Of a stretch of DNA of 64,000 bases, positions 31,488-41,300 are shown piece after piece. Numbering within the stretch: position 1 is the first letter of the stretch; each line of letters begins with the position of its first letter. Origin of the DNA: Crotalaria pallida (lineage: Eukaryota > Streptophyta > Magnoliopsida > Fabales > Fabaceae); the NCBI GenBank assembly GCA_037953625.1, contig CM075649.1, positions 104,847,290-104,911,289 of the forward strand. The letters are read 5' to 3'. The notes under the pieces were generated by a model, which did not search any database, had not been told where the DNA came from, and was given only the letters and a program-made list of their open reading frames with translations. The position numbers were made by a program, and so were the translations under genes.

Positions 31488-34400
31488 GTGTGCCTTCGAA
31501 CGGGAAAACAATTGTGGTATCTTGATAGTGGATGTTCGAAGCACATGACGGGAGATAAGCGGCACTTCATTGAGCTTACTCCAAAGGAAAAGGGTTATGT
31601 CACTTATGGGGACAACAACAAAGGCAAAATCATTGGTATTGGTAAAATCGGAAACTCTTCAAACTTGATTATTGATAATGTGCTCTATGTTCAAGGATTA
31701 GAACATAATCTCTTGAGCATAAGCCAATTATGTGATGTTGGTAATCATGTAGTTTTTACCTCTACCCATTGCCTCATTAAAAGTGACAAAGATGAATCAA
31801 TCAAATTTGTTGGTAGAAGGTCAAATAATACTTACTTAGTTGATTTGAACAAAGTCACTTCTTTGGTCTCTACTTGTTTAGTGAGCAAAGAAAATGACAC
31901 TTGGTTATGGCATCGTAGGACCGCTCATATTAATGTAAACCAATTGAAGAAAATACAATCTAAAGATCTAGTAGTTGGTTTACCAAAGCTAAATTTTTCT
32001 ATTGAAGGTGTTTGTTCTCCTTGCAAGAAATGTAAACAAACTAAAAACACCTTTGGATCAAAAATGGTTATGTCCACATCAAGGCCATTAGAAATGCTTC
32101 ATATGGACTTGTTTGGACCATCTCAAATAAAAAGCTTTGGTGGCAACTATTATGCATTGGTGATTGTTGATGACTTCTCTAGGTTTACTTGGACTTTATT
32201 TTTAACTACTAAGAGTGAGACCTACAAATCTTTTAAACATCATGTCAAACTTTTGCAAAACCAAGTAAATCAAAAAGTAATTATTATTCGTACCGATCAT
32301 GGTGGAGAATTTGAAAACCACAAATTTGATAGATTTTGTGCTAAAAATGGTATTGAGCACCAATTCTCCGCACCAAGAACTCCGGAACAAAACGGAGTGG
32401 TAGAGCGGAAAAATAGGGTGCTAGAGGAACTTGCTAGAACCATGTTAAATGACTCTCAAGTACCTCAATATTTTTGGGCCGATGCCGTCAATACGGCTTG
32501 TTATGTTTTAAATCGTATTTTGATAAGGCCCTCTTTGGATAAAACCCCCTATGAACTTTACAAGGGAAGAAAGCCAAATATATCTCATTTTCATGTCTTC
32601 GGATGCCAAGTTTTTGTTTTAAATAATGGAAAAGAACACCTTGGCAAGTTTGATTCCAAATCCGATAAAGGCATATTTTTAGGCTATTCTTCTCATAGTA
32701 AAGCTTATAGAATTTTCAATAAAAGAACTTTAACTATTGAGGAATCAATTCATGTGGTTTTTAATGAGTCTTCAAAAGAAGATAGTGTTTTATGTGATGC
32801 TAGTGAAGATGGCATTGTCTTTTCAAAAGAAGAAAAAGAGAGAGAGAATTCAAAAGTTGATGAAGGAGAAGTAAGGGAAGAACTTCCTCCAACTTGGAAA
32901 TCGGTCAAGGCTCATCCTATAGACAAAGTCATAGGAGATATGTCAAAGGGAGTACTTACTCGTAGGTCTATTCAAAACATTTGCCACTATGTCTCATTTG
33001 TTTCTCAAATTGAACCCGATTCAATTAAAAAGGCCATTGAGGATGATCATTGGGTTCTTGCTATGCAAGAAGAATTAAACCAATTTGAAAGAAATGAAGT
33101 TTGGGATCTAGTCCCTAAACCCGATGATCATACCATAATTGGTACTAAATGGATTTATAGAAACAAACTTGATGAATCCGGGTTGATTATAAGAAACAAA
33201 GCTAGACTAGTAGCTCAAGGGTACAACCAAGAGGAAGGTATCGATTATGATGAGACCTTTGCTCCGGTTGCACGTCTTGAAGCAATCCGAATTTTACTTG
33301 CTTATGCTTCAATCATGAAATTCACTTTATATCAAATGGATGTTAAAAGTGCTTTCTTGAATGGGTTTATAAATGAAGAAGTGTATGTCAAACAACCCCC
33401 CGGTTTTGAAAATAGTGAATTTCCAAACCATGTTTATAAATTGAAAAAGGCACTCTATGGATTGAAACAAGCTCCTAGAGCTTGGTATGATCGATTGAGT
33501 TCCTTTCTATTAGAAAACAAGTTTCAAAGAGGGAAGGTTGATAATACACTATTTATTTATAAAACCAAGGATGACATTTTGTTAGTACAAATCTATGTTG
33601 ATGATATCATTTTCGGTGCTACTAACGTGTCTCTTTGTAGAAAGTTTTCAAATTTGATGAAAAAGGAATTTGAAATGTCAATGATGGGAGAACTCAAGTT
33701 CTTCCTAGGCTTACAAATAAAGCAAGTCAAGGAGGGGATATTTGTGCATCAGGGGAAATATTGCAAAGAACTCCTTGAAAAATTCGGATTGGACAAGTGC
33801 AAGGAAGCCTACACTCCAATGAGCACATCATGCTACCTAGACAAGGATGAACAAGGTACACCGGTTGATGTTAGTAAGTATAGGGGTATGATAGGTAGTC
33901 TCCTATATCTCACTGCATCTAGACCGGATATTATGTTTAGTGTATGCATGTGTGCTAGATTTCAAGCTAATCCTAAAGAATCTCACCTATCCGCAGTTAA
34001 ACATATATTTAAGTATCTAAAAGGAACAATTAACACTGGTTTGTGGTATCCTGCTGATGCCAATCTTAGTTTAGTTGGTTACTCGGATTCCGACTTCGCG
34101 GGATGCAAGCTTGATCGCAAAAGCACCAGTGGTACTTGCCATTTCTTGGGAAGTTCATTGGTGTCATGGTTTTCTAAAAAGCAAGCTTGTGTCGCTCTTT
34201 CTACCGCTGAAGCGGAATATATCGCAGCCGGTAGTTGTTGTGCTCAACTGTTATGGATGAAACAACAATTATCGGATTTTGGTTTGAAACTTGAAAATAT
34301 TCCGATTAGATGCGATAACACGAGTGCAATCAATTTGACTAAGAATCCGGTGTATCACTCAAGAACTAAACACATTGAAATAAGACATCATTTTTTAAGA

Positions 34401-34547
34401 GATCATGTACAAAAGGGTGATTGCACAATTGAATTTGTTAGTACCACAAATCAATTAGCCGACATTTTTACAAAACCTCTACCAAGGGACACCTTTTATC
34501 ATATTAGGAGAGAACTTGGTATTTTAGATGAAGCTAATATAGGCTAA
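31488..34547 (+). CDS. Element D pol polyprotein (PR-IN-RT-RNase H)
   Basis: About 1019 codons are open in the +1 frame relative to gag. The order is copia-type: protease (LWYLDSGCSKHMTGD, catalytic DSG); integrase with WHRRTAHIN ... CSPCKKC zinc domain and DDE core (HMDLFGP, RTDHGGEFE, Glu in PEQNGVVERKNR); RT with QMDVKSAFLNG and IYVDDIIFG (YVDD); and RNase H (YSDSDFAGCKLDRKSTSG, STAEAEYIAAG, LADIFTKPL). All catalytic residues I can check are present and no stop interrupts it. No ATG opens the frame: the first codon of the open stretch is GTG, right after TAG. Expression therefore needs frameshifting, stop bypass, or splicing at the acceptor-like TTGTAG|GTGTGC (31483-31493). End TAA/TAG region at 34545-34547. 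Confidence 0.92.
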   Translation: MCLRTGKQLWYLDSGCSKHMTGDKRHFIELTPKEKGYVTYGDNNKGKIIGIGKIGNSSNLIIDNVLYVQGLEHNLLSISQLCDVGNHVVFTSTHCLIKSDKDESIKFVGRRSNNTYLVDLNKVTSLVSTCLVSKENDTWLWHRRTAHINVNQLKKIQSKDLVVGLPKLNFSIEGVCSPCKKCKQTKNTFGSKMVMSTSRPLEMLHMDLFGPSQIKSFGGNYYALVIVDDFSRFTWTLFLTTKSETYKSFKHHVKLLQNQVNQKVIIIRTDHGGEFENHKFDRFCAKNGIEHQFSAPRTPEQNGVVERKNRVLEELARTMLNDSQVPQYFWADAVNTACYVLNRILIRPSLDKTPYELYKGRKPNISHFHVFGCQVFVLNNGKEHLGKFDSKSDKGIFLGYSSHSKAYRIFNKRTLTIEESIHVVFNESSKEDSVLCDASEDGIVFSKEEKERENSKVDEGEVREELPPTWKSVKAHPIDKVIGDMSKGVLTRRSIQNICHYVSFVSQIEPDSIKKAIEDDHWVLAMQEELNQFERNEVWDLVPKPDDHTIIGTKWIYRNKLDESGLIIRNKARLVAQGYNQEEGIDYDETFAPVARLEAIRILLAYASIMKFTLYQMDVKSAFLNGFINEEVYVKQPPGFENSEFPNHVYKLKKALYGLKQAPRAWYDRLSSFLLENKFQRGKVDNTLFIYKTKDDILLVQIYVDDIIFGATNVSLCRKFSNLMKKEFEMSMMGELKFFLGLQIKQVKEGIFVHQGKYCKELLEKFGLDKCKEAYTPMSTSCYLDKDEQGTPVDVSKYRGMIGSLLYLTASRPDIMFSVCMCARFQANPKESHLSAVKHIFKYLKGTINTGLWYPADANLSLVGYSDSDFAGCKLDRKSTSGTCHFLGSSLVSWFSKKQACVALSTAEAEYIAAGSCCAQLLWMKQQLSDFGLKLENIPIRCDNTSAINLTKNPVYHSRTKHIEIRHHFLRDHVQKGDCTIEFVSTTNQLADIFTKPLPRDTFYHIRRELGILDEANIG

Positions 34548-35910
34548 TTGCATTGTGTGTCATTTTTGGAAAATCACCATATTAGTCTTACTCTAATGTG
34601 TTATTGATTCTTAGTTAAATTGTCCTTGATGATATTTGAAATTGTATATGTTAATTGTGTGTGATTCTGTCCTGTATTCCAAGTTGGTAGTGAAGCATTT
34701 GTGTTTGATTTGTGTTTGGTCTTTTAAAACTGAGTTTTTACTTTCTGTTCTGTAAAAATACTCGAGTTTTTCAAAAAACACTCGAGTATTTTAATTCAAA
34801 ATTAAATCAGTTTTAAATTGAAAAAGTTTTTAATCAGGGTCTGAGAAAAATACTCGAGTGTTTATCAAAAAAACTCGAGTCTTTATTAAAAATACTCGAG
34901 TATTTGTAATAAAAACTCGAGTCTTTCGAAACCCCCAATTTTTGAACTTTCAGACCAAACTCGAGTATTTTCCAAAAACTCGAGTATTTTGCGTTTTCCT
35001 GAAAATTGAACTTTCGGACCAAAATCGAGTTTTTCAATTTTTACTCGACTTTTCTGGGGAAATCTGGGCTGAGTCACGACCGACTCGAATATATTTTCAA
35101 AAACTCGAGTATATCCTAAAGAACAACTCTAGTATTTATGAATATACTCGAGTATTTTGAACTGTTTATATATACTCTCAGACTCAAGTTTTTTTTTGCG
35201 ACCCTCTTCTCTCTCGGTTTTCTCATATCTCTCTCCTCAAAACTCAGATTTTCCTCAAAGTTTTGTCAAATCTTACTAGTTTTTCATCCTCTAAACTCTT
35301 CTCTCGGTTTTATCCTCCTCCAGATGCTCCAGCTCCTTCGATGTTTTGATGATGTTGACCTTTGGATTTTATCTTAGTTTTTATCATGATTGGTCTTTGT
35401 TACATTTTCTGGAGTTTGAGAACTTGGTGTTTTGAGACTTTGGGTTTATTAATTGCACCTTTGGTTTGGACCTTTTATGATGTTTTTATGATAATGATTT
35501 TGGTTTTCATTCTGATGTTTGTGCAAAGCTTCAGGGGGAGCTCTTTATTGTTATTATATCTCCGTTTTATTTGCATAGTTGGTTATGGGGTTTTCCGATT
35601 ATGCACCTCTCCTCCCTTGATCTTTTTCTAAATTGTTACATCTTTTTGGCGTATGACAAAAAGGGGAAGAGATATTACACTTGTCTTGTCTTGATATTGT
35701 TGCACCTAAAATCTCTAATTATGGTATATACTCTGATAATTGTTAAATTCTCTAATACCATAGGCTTGGTGCTAAAATTAAATTGTCATAACATCTTTGC
35801 TCAAGCTGAATTTTTAGATAGGTGAAAAGTATCATATAGTGAGGGGGAGTTGCATCTCCAAGTGGATCAAGCTTAACAAATGGATCAAGTGTTAATTATT
35901 TTGTCATCAC
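34548..35910 (+). other. Region between pol and 3' LTR of element D
   Basis: 1.36 kb without a convincing gene. 34755-35160 holds about ten ACTCGAGT motifs plus several decayed ones; the 100-codon frame there (34858-35160) is only their translation (repeated TRVF). 35138-35825 has overlapping frames of 79-89 codons that are strongly hydrophobic (for example 35362-35631). SIRE-type elements can carry an env-like ORF in this position, but I see no clear start, glycosylation pattern or coiled coil to support one. Confidence 0.5.
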
Positions 35911-35925
35911 CAAAAAGGGGGAGAT
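35911..35925 (+). promoter_or_regulatory. Polypurine tract of element D
   Basis: CAAAAAGGGGGAGAT lies immediately before the 3' LTR. A similar AGGGGGAG occurs upstream at about 35840. Confidence 0.85.
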
Positions 35926-37500
35926 TGTGAATTCAATGCTCCTAATTATGTGGATTATGTTTTGATGATGACAAAATAATTAACAAATCATGCCTTGAAG
36001 ATATTGCAACATCAACATCAACAAGAAGTCAAGAAAAGAAGACAAGTGCCCAATCATTCTCAATCAAATATTAATTGTAAATTTCTAATTTATGTTGAGA
36101 GTGGTTGAGAGTGGGTAGAAATAGTTAGTCTCTTCTAGGAATAAATTTTTATATGTTTATTAAGTTGAGATTGACCAAAAATTAATACTTGAGAGGAAAA
36201 ATAAAATTGAAAAATAATTTTTCCCATATCTGATCAAAATACTCGAGTATTTTGAAAAAGACTCGAGTATACACTCGAGTATTTGTAGAAAAACTCGAGT
36301 ATTTGTGCCAGGTCAGCAATTATGACCGTTAGTCTTGTTCGTGCACCAATTCATTCGTGACCGACCAAAAAGACTCAAGTTTTTACCAAAAGACTCGAGT
36401 ATTTTTGTCCAGTCAGCAAAAATGAACGTTGGAGAAACTCAAAAACCCAATTGAGGGCATTTGAGTCTCATCCAACCCCAAGAGAGAATTCAGAACCTAA
36501 TTGTAAAATTTCTCTTTGAATTTGTGCAAGAACAAACAAGACCACAACACATTATTGATCACAAGCTTTCATAATTTCCTTTTCTCAAGTGTTAATTCCC
36601 AAAAAGCTCAACTTCTCACTCATATTGTCATTTTATTCCAAGTTGAGTTTTAGGCCTCAATTCTTACATTGAGCTGTGCTTATTTGTGCTAATCCATTGT
36701 GAGATTAGTAATACACATACAAAAAGCTTGATTATTCAAAGTCTTGGATTGTTCCCAAGCAAACCCTAAGTGGCTTAGGGTGTTGGAAGTCTTGAGAGGT
36801 TCTCAAGCACAAGACTAGGAGGTTCCTAGCCCGGTGGAGTTTCTTGAAGGGAGTTCAAGGAAGCTTTGTGAAGAGTTCTTCAATCACCGGAATCAAATTG
36901 GGGTAGAAATCAAGAGTTTGGTACACTCTTGAAAGGGTTAGGTTGAGTGAGGCCATTCTCAAGCAATCCTTTGTAATTTCTAACAATTTGATTATTAGTA
37001 GAAACTCCTAAGTGATTAAGAGGACTGGATGTAGCTCATTGTTGGAGTGAACCAGGATAAAATTGCTTGAGTGTTGGTTTATTGCTTTTAATCTACTTTC
37101 TAGCTCAATAGACTTAAGTCATTTCAATCAATTAGGATTTATACAATTAGGTAGCAAGTTCAAGGAATCTTTGTGTTAAAAGTTATTTAGATTACTTGCT
37201 ATTCTGTTGGATAAGTTCCTGTTTATTATTGAATTGATTTGAGTTAAATTGCTGAATTTTCGTTTCTGGTTTTTCTGCTATCTGATAGTAAAAACTCGAG
37301 TATTTCAGAAAAGACTCGAGTTGTTCATCCTGAAAAACTCGAGTATTTCACAAAAGACTCGAGTCTTTTGTTTCTGATTCCAGAAAATTCAGTCTAAGCT
37401 CCATTCTTCAATTATCAATCGAAATATTTGGTATTAGTGCTTCAAAATACTATTCACCCCCCCTCTAGTATTTGCTTAGCCCGCTTGTTGGTTTCCAACA
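35926..37500 (+). repeat. 3' LTR of copia element D
   Basis: 1575 bp, nearly identical to the 5' LTR. One of the observed differences hits an ACTCGAGT motif (to ACTCAAGT, near 36376) and one is an extra C at about 37462. Confidence 0.95.
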
Positions 37501-38730
37501 GGTTGGACGTCCATAAAGTGATAGTTGGAGAATCTCAGGAATTTGAGATAGTGAGCATGCATCATGCCATATAATTAAAGGGATTAATTATAAATGGAAA
37601 ATTTGGCTTGCTCATATGTTTATGCATATCACTTGGCTACTTGGTATATGTGATTGTTTACATGCTTTCATTATTCTTATTCGATTATGTGAACTATATT
37701 GCTTACTCCTTATGCCCATTGTAGGTGATGGCTCGCTATCTAGCCTGCATCGAGTTGCACCCACTCCCTAGTGGAGTGTGGTACTACGAGGAGCATCGAG
37801 CCACTTTTGAGGGAGAGGTAGAGGTGACTCTCTATCATCCCAACCCCTTGGCTCGTGTCCGTCCTCATAGGTTTCGCATACCTATTTTTTATACCCTGCA
37901 TGTACCCACGTTTTATACTTATCATGGACCACCCCTGGCTCGACCAGCTCGTCGATTTCATTCTTTTCGCTTTCGAGCAGCTACTATATCCCATCCCTCT
38001 GCTTCCCGAGTGATTCGGGAGGAGACTCCTTTAGCTAGTCCGATGAGTCCAGATCATGAGACTCCCTTAGCTGGCCCAGTGCCCAGTGGTAGGGCACCGA
38101 CTCAGTCGGATGAGGTAGAGGAGGACCCTGAGGAGGCAGAGAGCGAGGGGGAGCCAGTCGAGCACTCCACTGGGAGCCAGTGGGGAGTTGGGGATCCACC
38201 GGGTGATGCATAGTATAGATAGTTGGTGTGTGGGACGTGTGGAGTTCATGCTAGAGACCTGATGGAGGAGGATAATTCTATGAAGGAGGATCGTCAGACA
38301 GCCAATCTGGGATTTCATATTTTGTTCTGTATTTTTATTGTACATATTTTTGAGAGATCTCAGAGAGGTTGTTTTTTCTTATGTTAGTTTTTATGGACTT
38401 GTACTACCCAAACTTTGCTATCTCGACTTTTGATGTACCTTGGCTACTTCTATATTCTATATATATATATATATATGATTACTGGTTTTACATCTATCAG
38501 CTCAAGGTTAATGATTTACTTCCGCAAACTCTAATGTTAAATCGTTTTATTCGGTTTTGAAATATTTCACCAAAGGATTCGAGATAACGACATCTGTATA
38601 AGGAAAATTTTATTTACCATATTATATATATCATTTTTATACATATATATCTCCGAGTCAAGTCCTTATTAACTATGATTATCTTTATTTAAGTAAATAA
38701 AGATTTATTCTTTGGAAAACGAGTGTGACA
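37501..38730 (+). repeat. 3' LTR of element B, segment 3
   Basis: It corresponds to 5' LTR about 11150-12375, with the splice acceptor intact (AG 37723-37724), the LTR ORF, and a longer (TA)n tract (38458-38475). It ends GAGTGTGACA at 38730 followed by AGTGA. Confidence 0.92.
37728..38213 (+). CDS. LTR-encoded ORF of unknown function (B 3' LTR copy)
   Basis: A 161-residue frame, ATG at 37728, starts MARYLACIELHPLPSGVW. It shares EEHRATFEGEVEVTL, HPNPLARVRPHRFRIPIFY and FYTYHG with the other copies, has an acidic middle, and ends HSTGSQWGVGDPPGDA. Unlike the 5' LTR copy its acceptor CCCATTGTAG is intact, but nested elements C and D now lie in its predicted intron, so a B-derived spliced transcript is unlikely. 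Function unknown. It matches the A and F copies slightly better than the 5' LTR copy does (for example Cys at residue 7, as in A). Confidence 0.6.
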   Translation: MARYLACIELHPLPSGVWYYEEHRATFEGEVEVTLYHPNPLARVRPHRFRIPIFYTLHVPTFYTYHGPPLARPARRFHSFRFRAATISHPSASRVIREETPLASPMSPDHETPLAGPVPSGRAPTQSDEVEEDPEEAESEGEPVEHSTGSQWGVGDPPGDA

Positions 38731-39088
38731 AGTGAGAGAATGGAGAAGAGAGATATGTGGCGTGAGAGAATTGGGAAGGAGGCGGTGTTGGAAGTGTGTG
38801 AGTGAGAGAATAGAGAAGAGAGAAGGGAAATATGACGGTTGTCATGAGAGTGTTGGGAGGAGAGAGAAGGTGGAGATAGAGGGTTGTGAGATGGTGAATC
38901 AACGTGAGTGTTGGGAGGAGTAGAGGAAAGAAGATTTTGGAGTGTGATCATGGAGATGGACGATTGTGAGTGTATTTGTGAGATAGAGTGTGAGTGTATT
39001 GTGATTTGTGAGTAGTTAATGCATTTTTAAAGTATTTCAATTTTTTTCGATGGTTGATTTATTTCAATTTTAATGTATTAAAAATGTA
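38731..39088. other. Flanking DNA of element B, purine-rich
   Basis: From 38731 a GA-rich strand (GTGAGAGAATGGAGAAGAGA and similar) continues the pre-insertion site of B. The short frames on both strands are composition artefacts. No gene is supported. Confidence 0.4.
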
Positions 39089-39365
39089 TTTCTTTGTTCT
39101 GTTATCTTGGTAAAAGTTAAAGTAATCAGAAAAACAAAAAAAAGTTAAAGTAATCAAGAAAAATAAGAAAATATCTTATTGATATAATATATGATCCTAT
39201 TTTAAAAATATAATATAATGCATGATTTTTTCATTAATTAAATTTCTATCATACAAATTTTTAAATTATTTTTACAATCTTAAATATTTTTCATTAATTA
39301 TTTTTACTTTGATTTGAGAAGAAAAAAAAATTCATTTTTTTACCAAGATAATGGGACAGAGGGAA
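39089..39365. mobile_element. Stowaway-type MITE (277 bp)
   Basis: Termini TTCTTTGTTCTGTTATCTTGG and the inverted TTACCAAGATAATGGGACAG...GGAA pair with a 2-base indel, and TA flanks both sides (39087-39088, 39366-39367). The interior is AT-rich and non-coding. A related left end occurs at about 51635. Confidence 0.7.
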
Positions 39366-39834
39366 TATTTCAATGTAACAATCTTATTTTTAACATTTAT
39401 AATTACATGAAAACTTTATTTTTTAATCCTATATTATTAAATAATAACTAATTTAAGAGAATATTAATAAAAATTACTTTCGGTTATTTAGCAATTTATC
39501 TTTATAATCATACATATATTTTACATTATTACGAATATAAAGTAAAATCATGTTAAGTAATTATACCAATATTTTTATTTTAGTATATTCTAACTTACTT
39601 AAATATCATTTATCATTTTAATTAATACCTATAAATTTCAAATATTTACAAACTTACAAAATTATAAACCTTTAAAAATTTCATATTTTTTATAAATAAA
39701 TAAATAAATTATAGTAACATGTACATACTCATAACAATCAATAACACTTATTTGACAATTAACCTATTTGACAACCAAATATGCAATATTTAATCATCAT
39801 ATAATTACACTTCAATAATTTGATATTTAACTGG
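39366..39834. other. Very AT-rich DNA, probable Helitron interior
   Basis: No gene. It leads directly into the Helitron 3' terminus at 39835-39880; the 5' end of that element was not located. Confidence 0.35.
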
Positions 39835-39880
39835 GTTGATTATCGTATTTGGCCCGTGCATTTCACGGGATACTTTCTAG
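39835..39880 (+). mobile_element. Helitron 3' terminus
   Basis: A GC hairpin CCCGTGCATTTCACGGG (39853-39869) is followed after a few bases by CTAG (39877-39880) and then T. This is the canonical Helitron end: a short hairpin about 10 bases upstream of CTRR, inserted between A and T. Confidence 0.75.
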
Positions 39881-41300
39881 TCTATGCTACAATAAAAGCC
39901 CATGGGATCAGTAACAGGCGGCAAAGTTCCCACCGCCAAAAAACCCGCTCACTTCAGTTCGCCAAACAAAGACCATATGTGTGTCAAATTGTGTAGGTAT
40001 TTTGGATTATAATTAAAGTTTGATGATTCTAAAAATAAAATACATTTAAGTATATCAATATTATCTATATTATAATAAAAGCCCATGGGGTCATTAACAG
40101 GCGGCAAAGTTCCCTCCACCAAAAAACCCGCTCACTTCAGTTCGCCAAACAAAGATCATATGTGTGTCAAAGTGTATAGGTATTTTGGATTATAATCTAT
40201 ATTCTATATTATAATAAAAGCCCATGGGTCCGTAACAGGCGGCAAAGTTCCCTCCGCCAAAAAACCCGCTCACTTCAGTCCGCCAAACAAAGACCATATG
40301 TGTGTCAAAGTGAGTATATATTTTGGATTATAACTAAAGTTTGATGATTCTATAAATAAAATACATTTAAGTATATCAATATTATATTTTTAATTACTTA
40401 AAACTGATTGAAAAATAATAAAGTTACCGATATATACAGATAGCTATTGTCTATATTCTATATTATAATAAAAGCCCATTAACTTCAGTCCGCCAAACAA
40501 AGACCATATGTGTGTCAAATTGTGTAGGTATTTTGTATTATAACTAAAGTTTGATGATTCTAAAAATAAAATACATTTAAGTATATCAATATTATATTTT
40601 TAATTACTCAAAACTAATTGAAAAATAATAAAGTTACCGATATATACAGATAACTATTGAGTAAGAAAAAGTATCAAAATTCAAATGTAAATACTTTTTC
40701 TCAATCCTGATGTAAAAATTGATAAAATATAAGTACATAAATATTACATTTCTAATTAATCAAAACTGATTGAAAATAATAAAGTTACTGGTACGTACAA
40801 ATAGCTATTGCATAACAAAAAGTATAATTATTCAAATGCAAATGCATTTTCTCAATACTTATGTAAAAATTGATAAAATATAATATTCAGAATCTTGAAA
40901 TAATAAGTCATTGAATATAACTTATACCGGCAATATATTAAAATTAGTCCCGAGCTAAAAATAAAACAGTCTCAGAAATGTTATGAAAATAGACAAGAAC
41001 ATTCCAAATATTAAATTAAACATATGTTTCAAATTTATACTCATTTCGATTAGTATATTTAATTTGTAAAGCGTATGATAACATATTTATACTTATTTCG
41101 ATTAGGAAACATAATTTAAATATAATGATGAAATTTCAAATTTTGTTCGACACTCCAATCTTGAAAACATATATTAAATCATTTAATTTTTTTAGTAAAA
41201 GTATTAAAAAAACTGGATGTTACAATAATCTATATCTATTATTATCTATATTCTAAATTCTATATTTTATTATAAAAGCCTATCGGTATTTTGGATTATA
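39881..41300 (+). mobile_element. Array of Helitron-like 5' ends
   Basis: Five starts resembling TCTATATTATAATAAAAGCC occur at about 39881, 40064, 40203, 40457 and 41259. The first three are followed by a shared GC-rich segment (ACAGGCGGCAAAGTTCCC, CCGCTCACTTCAGT) and ATATGTGTGTCAAA. The first abuts the Helitron 3' end at 39880. Helitrons often insert next to one another. Alternatively one 5' end was tandemly duplicated. No helicase gene is present. Confidence 0.6.

Larger units (their letters stand above)
28052..37500 (+). mobile_element. Copia element D (SIRE/Maximus-like), young and nearly intact
   Basis: It starts TGTGAATTCAATG, ends TTTCCAACA, and is flanked by GGTTG (28047-28051 and 37501-37505). 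The two LTRs (28052-29625 and 35926-37500) differ by only about five substitutions and one C insertion over 1574 bp, so insertion is recent, on the order of 0.1-0.3 million years under commonly assumed plant rates. It contains a PBS, full-length gag and pol frames and a polypurine tract. It was inserted into the 3' LTR of B. Confidence 0.95.
8472..38730 (+). mobile_element. Ty3/gypsy element B (Tekay-type chromovirus) with nested insertions
   Basis: The element starts TGTAACACCCC at 8472 and ends GAGTGTGACA at 38730. The target duplication AGTGA is present at 8467-8471 and again at 38731-38735, so the whole 30.3 kb is one insertion plus later nested ones. The 5' LTR is 8472-12375. The 3' LTR is split into 20137-21278, 27232-28051 and 37501-38730. 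The order PBS, gag, protease, RT, RNase H, integrase, C-terminal chromodomain-like segment and PPT is that of a Tekay/Del chromovirus. Removing the insertions leaves roughly 12 kb. The coding region is frameshifted and no longer functional. Confidence 0.92.

Noticed and set aside
34858..35160. 100-codon frame with repeated TRVF
   Set aside because: It is a direct translation of ACTCGAGT motif repeats, without domain or conservation evidence.
35138..35825. env-like gene in element D
   Set aside because: The hydrophobic frames overlap, are short, and lack a signal peptide/ectodomain layout. Composition alone explains them.
39881..41300. CRISPR-like or satellite array
   Set aside because: Repeat spacing is irregular (183, 139, 254 bp and more) and the units match Helitron 5' ends in a plant genome.
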